A model generated the notes under the pieces. The model was not told the origin of the DNA. It worked only from the letters and a program-made list of their open reading frames with translations, and searched no databases. A DNA stretch of 64,000 nt from Cardiocondyla obscurior (taxonomy: Eukaryota; Arthropoda; Insecta; Hymenoptera; Formicidae): positions 10,669,001 through 10,733,000 of the forward strand of contig NC_091865.1 of assembly GCF_019399895.1 (NCBI RefSeq), in the 5' to 3' direction. Shown in pieces: positions 34,601-47,934 of this stretch. The position numbers and the translations under genes were made by a program. Each line of letters opens with the position of its first letter. Positions within the stretch are counted from its first letter, which is position 1.

Positions 34601-36536
34601 CGTATGCGTGTGCACGCGTGGAGCGGGTCTTAATTTGCGGTCGCACGTTCTTAATTCAGTTTACTCGCGGCGATGCAATCCGTCGAGGAGTAACATTTCC
34701 TTCGTAGCCGACGGGAAGCGAGGTGGAGGAGGCGCGGCGTTATTAGCCGCTCGTAGTTATTTCATTTGCGACTCTCGGCGGTCGGGTATACGTGTAGGCT
34801 TTGGATGTAATTGTCAGGTTTACGAGGGGTCCGCCACCGGGGCATCGGTGACAAAGCCTCATGTCGAAGCGTGTCCGGAAAGTTATAGCCTACGTGAAGT
34901 ACTGTTAATCGCGCCTAACGCGAGAGTACCCGTGGTACTGAAGAATAGTTCAGCCTCTCGCCTCTTTCTCTCTTTTTCTGTCTAACCGAAGATAGGCGCG
35001 ATGTTGACAGCGCGTATCACTCTACTATCTTATCGAGATAACGCATCTTTTCGCTTCTCTCTTCTCCGGCATATGATTATCTTTTTTTTTTTCTTTTTTT
35101 TTCTCTTTCCAGCCTTTAACTTCACGAACAAACTGCCGCAAGTTCCTCTTTTGTGATCTTAATTAAATTTGCAGCGACCGACAGCATCGATCTTAACGTT
35201 GATCTAGGTTTTGGCCTCGTGTGTGAGAAACTTGACCCGTTAGATATGAACCTATATAGACCTTTGCTCTTTTCTAAATCCGGCTCGCTCGCAAGACGAT
35301 AAATTGGACTTTGAGAACACATACGTTATTTTTGTGGCGTACCGAATAGTCCCAACCTAAATTTTAACTTAAAGGCTCAAGATTTGACGAGCTTGTTATT
35401 TTTATATGAGAATTACTTACGTAATCTGGACAATAATGAGTTATTTCCAGCGGTAAATGTTGCACCTGTAAAATATTTTAAAACTCGAGAGACAGAGCGC
35501 GACGGGAATCGCACGGGCGTGATCTCGCCGAGCGGCGTAATGCGCGGAATGAGCGTGTACTCTCGCACGCCACGTAGAGATGCTGCGGCCACAGGCGAGT
35601 TGTGACACCCCGTTTACGAGGACATACACGCGGATGAGTTTCGACGAGGCTCCGCTGACGTTTAAGCGCTATGATATACCGGATCATTGGGGCGGCCCCG
35701 CTTTTATACCCCGGGACGAGATGCGCTCGCTCTTAGACGGCTAGTAAAGGTCGAAATGCTCGTTACGTTTATTTTAACGGCTTCGGAGTCGCGCGCGTGA
35801 TTGCACCGAGGGGTATAAAGCGCATTTGCGCGCTCCGTTCGCGTAGAATTTAAATAGCCGGCTGTTGGAAGCGTTAATGGGCGCATACTCTCGCGATTAT
35901 GGCAAACAACCGGATGGTATATCGCCGGGGATCGCGAGCGAGCGCGATAATTACGACGTTTGCAATGCGTCGCGTAATAAATGCCTAACCTCTAGCCGGC
36001 CTAAGGTGAACTCGATGAATATAACCGGCCCGATTTATGGCAAATCTATGCGTACTTTTTAATATTTCCCACACGAGCGTTATTCGGAGAAACGGTACTC
36101 TTGCTTAAATTATAAAGAGTAACGAAAATGTAATTAGCAGCCGGAGCAGCTTCTTCCGCTGAACTCGGCCAGTGTTTGCTTTAGACGCGCGCGCGCTAGC
36201 ATAACACATTGTTTTTTTTTCTTTTTCTTTTTTTTTTTAATCGCCTCGCTCCACCTCTTGTTTTTCCTCAAGTTCTAACCGGACACGTCTAAGATCCCAC
36301 TGATTATCGTTGTAAAATTCGCCGCCGAGTTTCCTCGTTGCGCGGATAGCTACGAATTCTCATTGCCGGATTTAGCTTACTTCGCATTTAATATTCATAA
36401 CTCGTAACGGACGAGCGCGACGTAATCGTGAGTACGAGAGGAGGACGCTTGCGCTGCCTCGCTCTCGGAGCTCCGGAGGAGGTCATTCGAAGCGTGAAAC
36501 TTGGCGACGAGTCGTTCCTAAGTTGCATTCCTACAC

Positions 36537-36556
36537 GACGGACGGACGGACGGACA
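36537..36556 (+). repeat. GACG microsatellite
   Basis: Four full GACG units and a partial fifth. Confidence 0.85.
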
Positions 36557-37989
36557 GGCGACCGGCCGGGGGAGGACGAGGGCAGATAGAAGGTAAAGAT
36601 CGATAGAGGTTCGTCGACTCCGCGACTGACCGACGACTCGGACGGACTTGATACTTGATGCTTGTCGACGGGTTTAGTTTATAACTTTCCGAAGACTTGC
36701 AGAGGCATAGATAATTTTTTTTTTTTATCAACAGGCGCGCCTGCCATTTTGTCTATCTATCTGGTCAACGACGATGAAATTAATATTTATATAAACTTTT
36801 AAAAGTAAATACTTGAAAGTAAATTGGGTATGAGAATCTCTTTTATTCTCTGAATTATACAGTATAATTATCGGCGCAATCGTATAATTTATAGCTCTAA
36901 ACGCTTCGTGCCAGTTAAGTTGCATGTTTCCTGCAGTTAAGTTAAATCGTATATACATATAGCAAATCCATTACCGAACAGAAACTTCGATAATGTTTAA
37001 AAGGGGGGAAAAAAATAAGATAGCAACGTTTTATGTATGCAATACGTGATTTATTGAATTACTGATTACGTTAATGATTCGTGTACAGAAATTTTTTTAA
37101 TTATGATATCAGCGGTGCTAATTATACAGATCGGCAGGTACTTGCCGAGCACAACGTGTCACGCACAAAGTGCGCAGTAATTTTCGCCAACTGACACGAA
37201 CACCGACGTTTTTCATTAGCGCTCTTGGAAAGTTCAGCCTGAGTTAATTTCCCCTTTAAATAGATCGGGCGTTTACGCTTGCAACCCATCATTAGCGTGC
37301 GTCGAACGAAAGTAAGAAACGGGAGTTAAAAACGCAAAGATAATGATCAGGAGATCTTGGGCGTATTTGTTTACGTGGAGGTTAGCGCAATTCTGCGGTG
37401 GCGTTTATATATTCGTGTTAAAACAAATTGATAGATTTGGTAAAAGTAATAGTTACGTAGTTAATGCATACAAAATAATTTTGTAATTATTACCGAATTA
37501 ATTACAAAATATTTTTAAGACTAAATTCGATATTAGTTACAAAATATTTGTCAATTATCATTGAATTATTTGGCAATAAATATAATTTTATTTAATTTGG
37601 TTAATTCGACGCAAAAATGTACCTTACGAAATTAGTAAGAATTTTTTTTTTTAGTGCAGTATAATACATGGACAGAAATATAACTAGATAATAATTCACG
37701 AATTTCTATCTGGAAGATTAAAATCTATTTTCTAAAAATGAGAGAGAAAAAAAAATCGTTCGAATAAATAAAAGTGATATAAATTTCGCAAAAGACGTAC
37801 AGGGCATTTTTCTTCGTGATTTCTTCACCGAACCGTTATCAGAACGGCACTTTGACGAGACATATTGCCGATAAGCTGGGTAGAATCGAGTATATCGAAT
37901 GGCGCGTGAAACGAAACGCGATGTCGAACAGGTTTTGCCCGGTGAACACGGAGGCGCGTTGGCAATCTGAAAATAGATGTAGACCCGAC

Positions 37990-38066
37990 AGTTCGATTTT
38001 ACGAGGAAGTAGTCCGTAGGCGCGTCATTTATCGGCGATATTCCTTCGCGAGATGGCCACTTATTG
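37990..38066 (+). repeat. diverged repeated element, copy 1
   Basis: It shares with 38636-38708 the exact string attttacgaggaagt and, further on, close matches to catttatcggcgatattc, then a similar spacing to a final acttat. The two copies lie about 650 bp apart in the same orientation. Confidence 0.5.
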
Positions 38067-38635
38067 ACTCGCCGGCGCGCGAAAAGTGATTCTATTAACT
38101 CGACAGCATTGTGACTTACGATCGATACAACCACGCGCGGCGGTGACATCGTGTATTCGCAAACGACGGCGATTTAAACGACCGAATACGTTTTCTACCT
38201 CAATTTCACGCCGTTCCCGATGAACATTGCTACTTAGGCGTGGTCACTCGTTATGACTCACACTCGGATTGTTGTGCACTTTAGAACGAGAAGTTATGCT
38301 GCTTTGTAAATTTAAAGTACGCGAACGGCTGTACATTTGAATATATCGTAATATTAATTATTAAATTTAAAACGTACACATGAAAGATAAATTGGATTCT
38401 AAATTAAATCAATGTAGGCCAGGCTTCACTCGCGCGCAATATTTTTGTGATAAAATCAGTAATAATCGCGGCGTCGTGCGAAATATGCTGGGGACAATTA
38501 TAGTGAATGTAGTAAACAGATCAAGGCAGTTCAGAAACAGCGGCGGATAATTTTATCGCAGGACCGCTCGGGTAGGTTACAATGTGGAAATAGACGTCCG
38601 AGCTCAGTCGAGGAGAGCTCGCGTGGTGCATACAC

Positions 38636-38708
38636 ACGTCCAATTTTACGAGGAAGTGGGACGCATTATTTATCGGCAATATTCGTTGGTAATGTGGGTA
38701 CTTATGGC
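38636..38708 (+). repeat. diverged repeated element, copy 2
   Basis: Partner of 37990-38066. The match weakens after the tatcggcaatattcg segment. Confidence 0.5.
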
Positions 38709-41700
38709 CTCTGAAACGGCCACCAGAACATGCGCCTCGAAGTGACTCAGCCCGCGCAGCGGGTAAGTCGTAAAAGGCTCGTGAATATCCTCACTCAAAA
38801 TTCACACGTAAAATATCTGAAAACAATGTTGACCGAATGCTTCACTCCCCCTCCCTCTCTTGTTCACGGTTTCACGTTCTCACCACTTTGCGAGCGATTC
38901 CGAGGGTGAAAACACCGCGGCATCGTAATTAGTTATAATGTCATAATTACACGTTTTCCATATTCGTCCTGGAATGAAATATTCACGTATTTCTATCTCC
39001 ACGGCCTTGAAATAATCGCGAAATCATACTACCGTTAGGTGAATATAATTGTTTAGAAGTCAGATTCGATAATCTTGAAAGTTATAAAACGATAATTTAT
39101 AAAAATATTATATTTTTTTAGAAATAAGATTAAAACAAATATTTAAAAAAAATCTAATTTACGTAGGAGAAAAAGCTGTCTCGAATTTATGAAAAAGTTA
39201 TGCTCAGAATAAAACTCAACATAATGAATCTGTCGTATTCTCAGATGCATAATCCGCACGATTTTTCTCGTCTATACCGCGCCATAATTTTAAAAAGTAG
39301 TTTCGTTCTCCGAGTGTGAAACAATGATCGCCAGGGCGTACTGTCCGAGGTTCGAGTGCACGTTGTGAATTTTGCACAACGATACAAATCGACGCCGAGA
39401 CAAAATTACTGAAAAGCATATTCTATATGCAGGTAGACTCTTGCATTATCGCATATGAAAGTGGTTCCGCTCGCCCGGGTGATTTAAAAAATTTGGCACC
39501 TCTTTAACACCGGCGAAATTTACACCGGCTTTAAACCTTCCGTCTCGCCGCAGTCGCAGCCTTTCGTCGACTTTAATACTAGCTTGGATGACGTTAACGA
39601 TTCGTAAATTAAAAGGGCGTCATTTTGTTCCGGCAGCGTGGGCAGAGGGAGGAGAAGAAGTTGTTCGCGCGATTGTGGCCCGTGCCATAAAATTTGAACG
39701 CATTCTTTGTCGTCTCGCTCTTCGGGTGTTCTGCTAGCGAGCGTGACGTGTTTTACGCACGGAGGGTTATTATTGAGTTCATCGCGAGTTATTTCCACTC
39801 GAGTTTCAGTACCGATGACAGAAACCAAACGTTGACGAGTCGCATGCAAATTTAATGTGCTCCCTCCGGGCATGATAATTATTGTGTCTACAGAAATGTA
39901 AAGGTTTATTTTGAAATTGACGTATTTCGTTTCTTCGGGTAACTATAAAAATTCTAGATTTACAAGCTCGGTGTGCAGTAATTCGCATCACCATATAATT
40001 AATTATTATTAATTACTTTTATGGTATTATTTAAAATTGATTATAAAGCTTAAGTTTTTTTTTTTAATATTCATTATTTTGTAAAATTGTAGAATAAATC
40101 ATAATTATGCATATTATTATACACATATAATAATTTGTCTTCAAATCAATTTTACAAAGTGAAATTCTCAATTAAATAATTTCAAAATTATAACTTTTTG
40201 CGCGATTTCACTGCATTAAAAAAAAAAAAGAAAAAATAAAATAATGGTTTCAGTGAACACGGTCGCTTATTATCTGAAGAGTCGTAAATCAGAAAGCGCG
40301 CGTGTTCACGCCCGTTAAATGAGACCATCGAAAAACCGATCGTGCTTACGCGGTATCGATAATCGAGTCCTCCATATGTAGCGTAAGAGTTGGGTCGCAC
40401 ACGAACTCCGAGTATTACGTACCGAAAATATAACCGAGAGACTCGTGCAAATCTCGAACGGCGACGAACCACGTGCTGCACGCGCTGTGTAAATTAATCT
40501 TTACTTTAAAAAGGAGATGCAGAGATGTAATTATTACCGTTTTTTCGCGACGCTAATTTGATCTTTCGCTTGACTCACTTCGAAACTCCGCTATCTGCGT
40601 ACGTAACGTATACATAGAGCGTACGAATAACTAAAATTTTTTTTTTTTTTTTAATTAAATTTAGAACAAAATTTGGAAGTAGGTTTCTCACGTTTTTTTT
40701 TTTGCTATCACAAAGATGCCGGAAATGTTTTACCATATTCTGTTGCCTAACGGCTAGCACAACAGTTCGCGGTGTTCTGCATGTGCAGCATGTGGAATAT
40801 TTCTCAGTGATCAATGTTTTATAGCACTTGCGGAAAGAAAGTAGTAGTTCCGCTTGACTATAGAAAATGTGGATTTACTATCAGTATGACGACGTCATTG
40901 TTTTAAACCTATTTTCGATCGTTATTGTTATACGGTAACGTTAAAATATGTAACAACTATTTATTTCTCTTTAAATATACGCACAAAATTTTTTTTAATT
41001 TTTTATTACTTCCTAGTCGGTCTATAAATGCATTTTCTTTTTTATAAATTATTTATTGCTTTAATTCAAAACTTGGAAACTATTAGGATTTTTTTTTAAT
41101 GAAATATATTTAAATTAAAGTAAATCGCTTTAGTTAGAAAAAAGATTTTTTTAAATTGATCTCGCAAAAGATATTTATTTCAAATGTTTTTATAGAGTAA
41201 TATTTAGTAATATTTATTGATCAATTTTCAAAATTATCATATTAAGTAAATTAGATAGGAAGGCAAGGTGACAGATATGTCGCGTAACAAACTGACCTGT
41301 TGATATCTTAAGCAAGACATTAGTTTAATGATCACGGCACATAATCATTAGCAATCGATAAGAAAGAAAGCGTCGTACTTCCACCTGCGTAATTGAGCAC
41401 GTTTTAATGTCTCGTTGACGTAAGCACGCATCGGCGCCGAGCAGAGCAGCCCCGCGGCTACATATTATCCGATAAGATCTCATTACGTCACTTGCGAGAG
41501 CCATTATCAATGCATTGACGATATTGTATTTTTCTTTTGCTTCTCTGTCGCGATACGCGTACTAAGATTTTATTCGCTTACTCAAGCAAAGCGACTTAAA
41601 TTTTTTATATTTTTTTAAATTGCATTTTGAACCTCAAGGAGGTTTATTTAGCACTGCATAAGTTCGGCAGGGGACATAAAGTACAGTTTTAAGTAGATAC

Positions 41701-44185
41701 ATGACTAAATGTGAAAGTGACGATTATTTAAAAAGCAAAAAAAAATGTTTCTGCACGCTGGGCTTGTGGATGAACATTTCAATGTTGTAGGGATTTTAAA
41801 ATTCGAATTTCTGAAGGGCTATTATCAGCTTGGTACGCTCGGAATTGAATCGGAGGGGGCGGCATTGGAATCGGAAAAAAAAATTACGCATCTCGGCGCG
41901 ATATCGACGAGGAGAGCTGGGCCGAGCCGTAAATACGCGGGTAACAGGACTACCGGCGTATCCCTTCGTCCGTCTCTTCCCGTTGTCTTCACCGGTTTCA
42001 TTCGCCTGACCGCCCCGGGCCGCGGGGCCTCTCTATTTTAAGCACCGCGGCACTCATTGGGTCAGTGCCTCTGTACTGGCCGATTCCGTACGTTTCTTCC
42101 CGCGCTGTATTTCATCGCAAGACCATTCGATAATGAGCACCACGTCGCCGTCGGATGTAGCACGTGTCACGCGCGATTTGCATAATTGCTTGTCGAGCTT
42201 CTCTCAGTCCCGCGCCGCCGCCTCATTATCTTTATATTCGTCATATTACGCCTGAGAACGCGACGAATCGTCGAGAGATGTCGGACTTACGCTCCGCGCG
42301 GGGCTTCGCCGGCTGCGAAACGACTTGGAAAAGCAGAAACCGCGCTGACGCGCATCATCTACGCGCGGAAGGAACGCCAATAAACCGCCTACCATCTTCG
42401 GCTAGCTTATTTTCGTCTTATTAATTGTCTTATTAATAAGCGTTCGCCTTCCCTTTCCCCCGTGTCTCGCGAATAGCTCTCTTAACGAACGGATTCGACG
42501 CGATTTCCCCCCGGCCGATCGAAGCAATTTTATTACCGCGTGTACAAAGGTCGCGAGATTTTGCGGAATGTAATTCACATCGTATGCGACGCCGGCGTTA
42601 TCTTTATGCTTGCGTTATCGTGTTTACATCGAGCTGGCGCGAACGCGCACGTCGCATTTCCGTGTTCGTCCCGAGGCATTTGGAAGATTTTGCCGCGAGA
42701 AATGAGATATACATAACGATTTGCATCCGAAGATTCCAATTAGGAATCTTTTTTTCTGCAATTTATTTTAGTCAAAGAATTTTCGCGTAATCTCGAGGCG
42801 CATTGAATGGCTTCGAGGCTCAAAGCGTTAAATTTTAAAAATGCCAAAAATATATATATATATATAATATAAATTGATCCGTACTTTCTTCTTATATTAA
42901 AATCGCCCGTTTATTTCACTTTTTTGTTTCTACGTCTTATATTTCACCGCGGCTCGCCTTCATTTCCCGTCTAGATAATTCATCTCGCGCTTGGAACAGC
43001 CGGATGATTTGCTGGCGCGAAGATTTCGATGCGAGAGTCTGCGGCGTGTTACGCAAATTAGTTAACGTGACCGGACGTAACCCCGATGTTATTTATCCCT
43101 TACGGAGAGGTAACCCCGGTGGGGCTAATTAAGAAAAAAAGCCGGATAAGGATCGATCCCGTCGGGAAGCGATTCCGCGCGATCTTGCTTGGGTATTTCA
43201 GCCGAGATTATTTTTGAGGGAGAAAGAAGGAGGGTTCGGGAAAGGGGCTGGATTGGGCCCGAGAGAAACGAGGAGAGATGCTGCGAGAAGACCCACCGCC
43301 GGGTTACGGGTCAGCCGCAGTGGAGCATTAATAATCGTTTACAATCTTTAAGGCAGGGTGTGGCGAGTGCGTTCACCCTCGTCTTCCTCCTCTTCCGCCT
43401 CTTTTTTTCTGCGCTCTTCTCTTTCTTCGCACGGTGCGAACAAAGTGAGGGAGGGGGAGATGTAATTTACCTTCGTTAACAATTATATAATTTTAGAAAC
43501 GTTAAATATATTTTTGTGGTCGATATTTCCACATCAAAAACTAAACCACGTTTTAATTGATATAAGAATTAAAATATTCATAATCGTATCTTTCTCGCGA
43601 AATAATTTGAATAATTGTGAGTTTCGCACTTGATAAATTTGTCCGATGTGATTTTAGATCGCGTGAAGTGACGATGTTTAGTGTTACGGAGCTGCTATTC
43701 CGTGCTCTTGCATTTTACTTGCGTTTCTTCCCTCGTAGTTTACGTCTCGTAATTGCGAGGTGTGTCGACGCTTAGGAAACATTGTAAGGTTCGCAGCATC
43801 AGCATGCCAGCGGGTATCAATTTACGATCAGTCTAGCGCATTTAGGTATATCAGTTGTTTAGTTTTAAAACACCGAGGTATTGGAAAGAAGAAATTAACA
43901 CCTCTCTCGATTAGAATTTTTTGGCAATTTTTTTATTTAATTAATTATTAATAGTTTCAATACAATAGAAAAATTTGTCATTTTTCTGTTTATTATTTTT
44001 CGTATTTTCCGCCAGTTCATAAAAATATCTTAAAATGTTATTAATACCTATATCGATTCGCATAAATCTTAAAGTAATTTTATTCACGATTGGCTTTATG
44101 CTCTGCAACCAAGTTAATTTTTATCGAACTGAACAGACAACCGTCGAAAAATTCGCTGCGGTGGGCGATAAGACTTTTTTTTTGT

Positions 44186-44256
44186 GCGTTATTAACGACG
44201 GTGATAAATATGCGCGAGTGGCAATCCTCCGTTCTTTTCAAGAGTGCGACGAATCG
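44186..44256 (+). repeat. dispersed element, copy 1
   Basis: It starts gcgttattaacgacggtgat. The first 31 nt differ from 47861-47891 at three positions, and the copy ends with the shared gcgacgaatcg. The middle is more diverged. Confidence 0.5.
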
Positions 44257-44619
44257 GCGATCGGGTTCTCGACACGCTGCACGCCGGCAAGAAAAAAGCC
44301 TCTTCGAGGAACCTGTTTTATTATTGGCCGCGCGAATCCACGTTATTTCGTGAAAATTGTTGGTTATCAAAAGTACATAATATACTGGTTTTACATTCTT
44401 TATAAATAAGTATTTCTGTATTTAATTATAAATTACTTTGACAAACACAAAATCTGTATTTTTAAAATTAAATTAAAATTAATTTTTTTTTAATTAAATT
44501 CAAAAATAATTAAAAAAGATTAGAGAAGTTTAGAGATAAATATCTTTGTAATGTTGAACAGTATAATTTTCAACTGTTTTATGATTTAACAACTGATCTG
44601 AAGATTATTTCCGGCGAAC

Positions 44620-44641
44620 TTTTTTTTTTTTTTTTTTTTTT
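44620..44641 (+). repeat. poly(T) run, 22 nt
   Basis: Uninterrupted T run between the repeated segment at 44552-44582 and the hairpin cluster at 44723-44772. Confidence 0.95.
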
Positions 44642-44722
44642 AAAGCGTTAAGCGGGATTTTCGGGTAAGGAACGAAAGTACACGGATGGTGAATCGAGAT
44701 CGAGCACGATTCAGAAGCGGTA

Positions 44723-44772
44723 CATGATCGCGGCGACACGATCATGCTCTTCTCAGGAACGCGATCGTGTCG
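44723..44772. repeat. overlapping inverted repeats (two mutually exclusive hairpins)
   Basis: catgatcg (44723-44730) pairs with cgatcatg (44739-44746). The overlapping string cgacacgatc (44734-44743) pairs perfectly with gatcgtgtcg (44763-44772). Both hairpins need the CGATC core at 44739-44743, so only one can form at a time. Confidence 0.65.
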
Positions 44773-45540
44773 TTTAACGAAATACGGCTTTCCTCGGAGG
44801 AGCATGCCCGCGGCACGTTTTCGCCAATGGCATTTTAATCGAAGAGCTCGAAACTCGTGTCTCCACCTTCACCGTGTCCGTTCCCCTCTTCCGCCTTCCT
44901 CTTTTCGCTCCGTGTGCCTCTTCGTGGTCATCCCGGCGCGACTCGCGGCTTCGCGGCTTTGCTCTACGAATTTACATGTCACGCCGCAAACGCGCATCGC
45001 ATGCCGCGCGCGAGGTGTGGCTGCAGATGCGCGTAGAATCGCTCTCGCATTAATACACATCGGACTGCAGGCGTTCACGTCTTCTTACACGCATACAAGC
45101 GCATCAGTTTAACGGGTACTTCTATTCACCATACAATGAATACCGCGTTGACGTTAATTACTTAAAATGATTACATTTCGTCGTTCATTTAAATATCTCG
45201 TTTTATTTTTATTTTATTAATTTTTTTTTTTTTTACTTCTGTCTTGAAGATATTTTTATCTCATGTGCATGATATGCCGAGCTTTCTGGCGCCTCGCGCC
45301 GGCTGGCAACCGTGCGATTTCTCATTGTTAGAAACCCGGAGTTCTCTGCACCCACATTATCTATCAGATTTCTAATTTCCGATTTCACGTGGCCGGGCTG
45401 GCGATGTGGGTAACTAGGCAAATAGCGACCCACACGGAGAAGACGCGTTTCGTCGCGCTTATCGATTACCTATCGGCCGTCACTCGGGACCGTTCAGTTA
45501 TCGTTACCATCGCCGTGTTAGTTTCTCACAGAATTGAGAC

Positions 45541-45551
45541 GGGGGGGGGGG
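45541..45551 (+). repeat. poly(G) run, 11 nt
   Basis: The only G run of this length I noticed in the window; A and T runs are common, G runs are not. Confidence 0.9.
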
Positions 45552-47860
45552 AAATCCGCGATTCTATTTAGCCGATGATTCTTCGTGGGCGAGAAGAAAT
45601 GGCGGGAAAAAAGCCGCGGTTTGAGGCCAAACGTGGGCAGGTACGGAGTCCGACTCTCTCGGTGGACATCGTTTAGACGCTTTCAGACGTCGCCGGGGAC
45701 GTCTTTCTCCTCTCGACAAAAGAGAATGTCGTCATCGGACGTTCCTACGGGTAATGTCCTCTGGCATAGAGCCGCATTTCTAACTCATTACAGATATTTC
45801 GAGCGGCGTGCCGCAAAGAGACGCGCGCAAAGGCGTGCCCGTTGCATTTGAATATCGATGCGGCAGAAACCACAAGTAGCTTTCGTCCAGGCTCGCTTCG
45901 AATTAGAAAACACTCGGCTATGCGAAACGAATGGGAAGCAGGGGTGAGACAAAATTTTTAACGAGGAAGAAGTGGCTCGAGCACGAGCAACGCCGCGAAT
46001 GCAAACATCTGTCGAAAATACATCGACCCATCGGCCTTTTGATAAAACTTATTCGGTGGTAAGAAGCCCAACGACACGGGATAGGAATTTCGAGAGGACC
46101 CGTGTCCTTCCTACGAAGGTGGGACGTTTCGCCGTGAAAGATGGGCCGGTCCGCGAGTCGGGCGTTTTCGTGTGTAGCGGACAACTCCCGGATCTCTTTC
46201 TTTCCGTCTCTTCTCTATCCGTAGAAAGATGTCGTCACCGCCGATTCCAGGCTCCTTCGGCCGGCCTGTGCTCTTCTCCGAATTACGTAACCCCCGGTGC
46301 GGTGCGCGCGTGTATGCGAGGCCGGACGTGTGCGTGTGAGCACCTTTTACGCGGCGCGCACAGGCGGGGTACCGCGCCTTCGTCACGAATAACGAATAAA
46401 CGGATGGATGGACAGAGCGCGGCGCGGCGCGTTCTAAATCGACGGGACCTGGCCGGTGTAACCCGTGCATCTGCCCGCCGACCATTCAGGCCTTTGTCTC
46501 CCGCTAACGTGGGCGTTACGGAATATCTATTGTCGGTGCGTGCATATCCACGCTCGAGGGGGGAAGGCGTGTGCATCGTGCGCGCATATGCACCGTGCTC
46601 TCGTGTGCCGGGCGATCCTTGCGGCTTCGCCGTCGCCGTCATAACGGGAACGGCGGCTCGGTGCGTGCGAAACGTTATGCAAAACTGCATTGCGCAATTT
46701 GCCCGCGCGATGCGCCGTCGCGCAAATCGACCTGTTCGATCCGATCGCCTATTCTAAGAGCGGGGCCAGACAGCTCGGCAACTCTTTAAACTCCGTCGCT
46801 TCTTTATCGCTCGACAGTCCACGATGAACGCCTAGTCCGCCGCGCGATCTATGAAATAGGACTGAATGTCAATTTTTTTTTTTTTTCTTACGACGACGAA
46901 AGCAACGTCTCGACACTTTATCCCGGCGTGGAAAACTATCCGCTTCTGTTGAAGCGCAACAGTAAAATCTTATTGAGAAATCTCTGTACGCTCCTCGTCA
47001 TCGAATTTCCACAGAAACGTAAAGTAGAGAGAAGTAGCAGAGCTCAGCTCGCCTGACGGACGATAAAATCAGCAGGTGTAGAATTTATTATGCGAGAGAT
47101 CACAATCTTTTCCTTTGACGTTTCGAGCAAATTTTATTACACGTGGTTTTAACGTCGTCACTTTTTCGAGTGGGATGAATTTGTACGCGATACTACATGC
47201 GGTATGTAGCTCTCTCGGAAGAGATGTATGAGGATCCAACGTGGCCGCGCGATGTTAGATCGTTCGCGGATCAAAGGGGAGTGCACTTAACCAGCTGCAT
47301 TATTTGCAGCCTAAGGATGACTGCAATGATAAATGCGTGCGCGGAGAAAGAAGACCGAGTAGAAATCTTTTGACGCGCGGCGCTGCGCTTCGCCATTCGT
47401 ACCGTACGTGGCGGACTGGAATGTATCAGAATACATGAATACCTATTTAAGCGAAACGTTGATTGTAAAGAATACGCAGTGCAAACGGGATTTTAATGTA
47501 CGGTAGCCAGCCATACGTCTTTTCAATTTGCATCGGGAATGCGTTTTGTGCCGTCGCTAATTCGTCATCCATTACAGTTTTACTGCGGTTTCGAAAGCAC
47601 ATCCTCGGCAAACTGATAAAGATCTCGAGTAATTTCACTTTAAATTTACCGTCTTTTTTACGGCCAGAAATATTCGTCTTGTTATCACGAATAAAAATTT
47701 TACATAATTAATTTTGCATATGCGTAGATTTTTGTTGAACGGTATAATTTCCAGCTGTTTTATATTAAATAATTAATTTTTCTTTAACAAAATGAAAAAA
47801 AAATAGGGGGGAAGATTTCTCACGAAGTCATAACTTCCGATGTTCTGGCTGTACGGCGCG

Positions 47861-47934
47861 GCGTTATTAACGGCGGTAATAAATACGCGCGTTTGGATTC
47901 TTGGTTTCTTTTTTATCGCGAGAGCGACGAATCG
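47861..47934 (+). repeat. dispersed element, copy 2
   Basis: Partner of 44186-44256, same orientation, about 3.7 kb apart. A second shared segment (44552-44582 and 47733-47763) lies downstream of copy 1 but upstream of copy 2. Confidence 0.5.

Larger units (their letters stand above)
33001..43500. other. long non-coding stretch, part 2
   Basis: No supported exon. It contains CpG-rich patches at about 34560-35000, 35490-36000 and 41840-42480, a GACG microsatellite at 36537-36556, a diverged element pair at 37990-38066 and 38636-38708, and AT-rich stretches at about 40000-40200 and 40960-41260. Open frames in the CpG-rich patches occur on both strands at once and look accidental. Confidence 0.5.

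Noticed and set aside
45972..46757. 261-codon open frame on the + strand
   Set aside because: It lies in a CpG-rich island, is rich in Arg, Ala and Ser as expected from CG codons, overlaps long frames on the other strand (46111-46485, 46283-46690) and shows no domain, splice context or start context.
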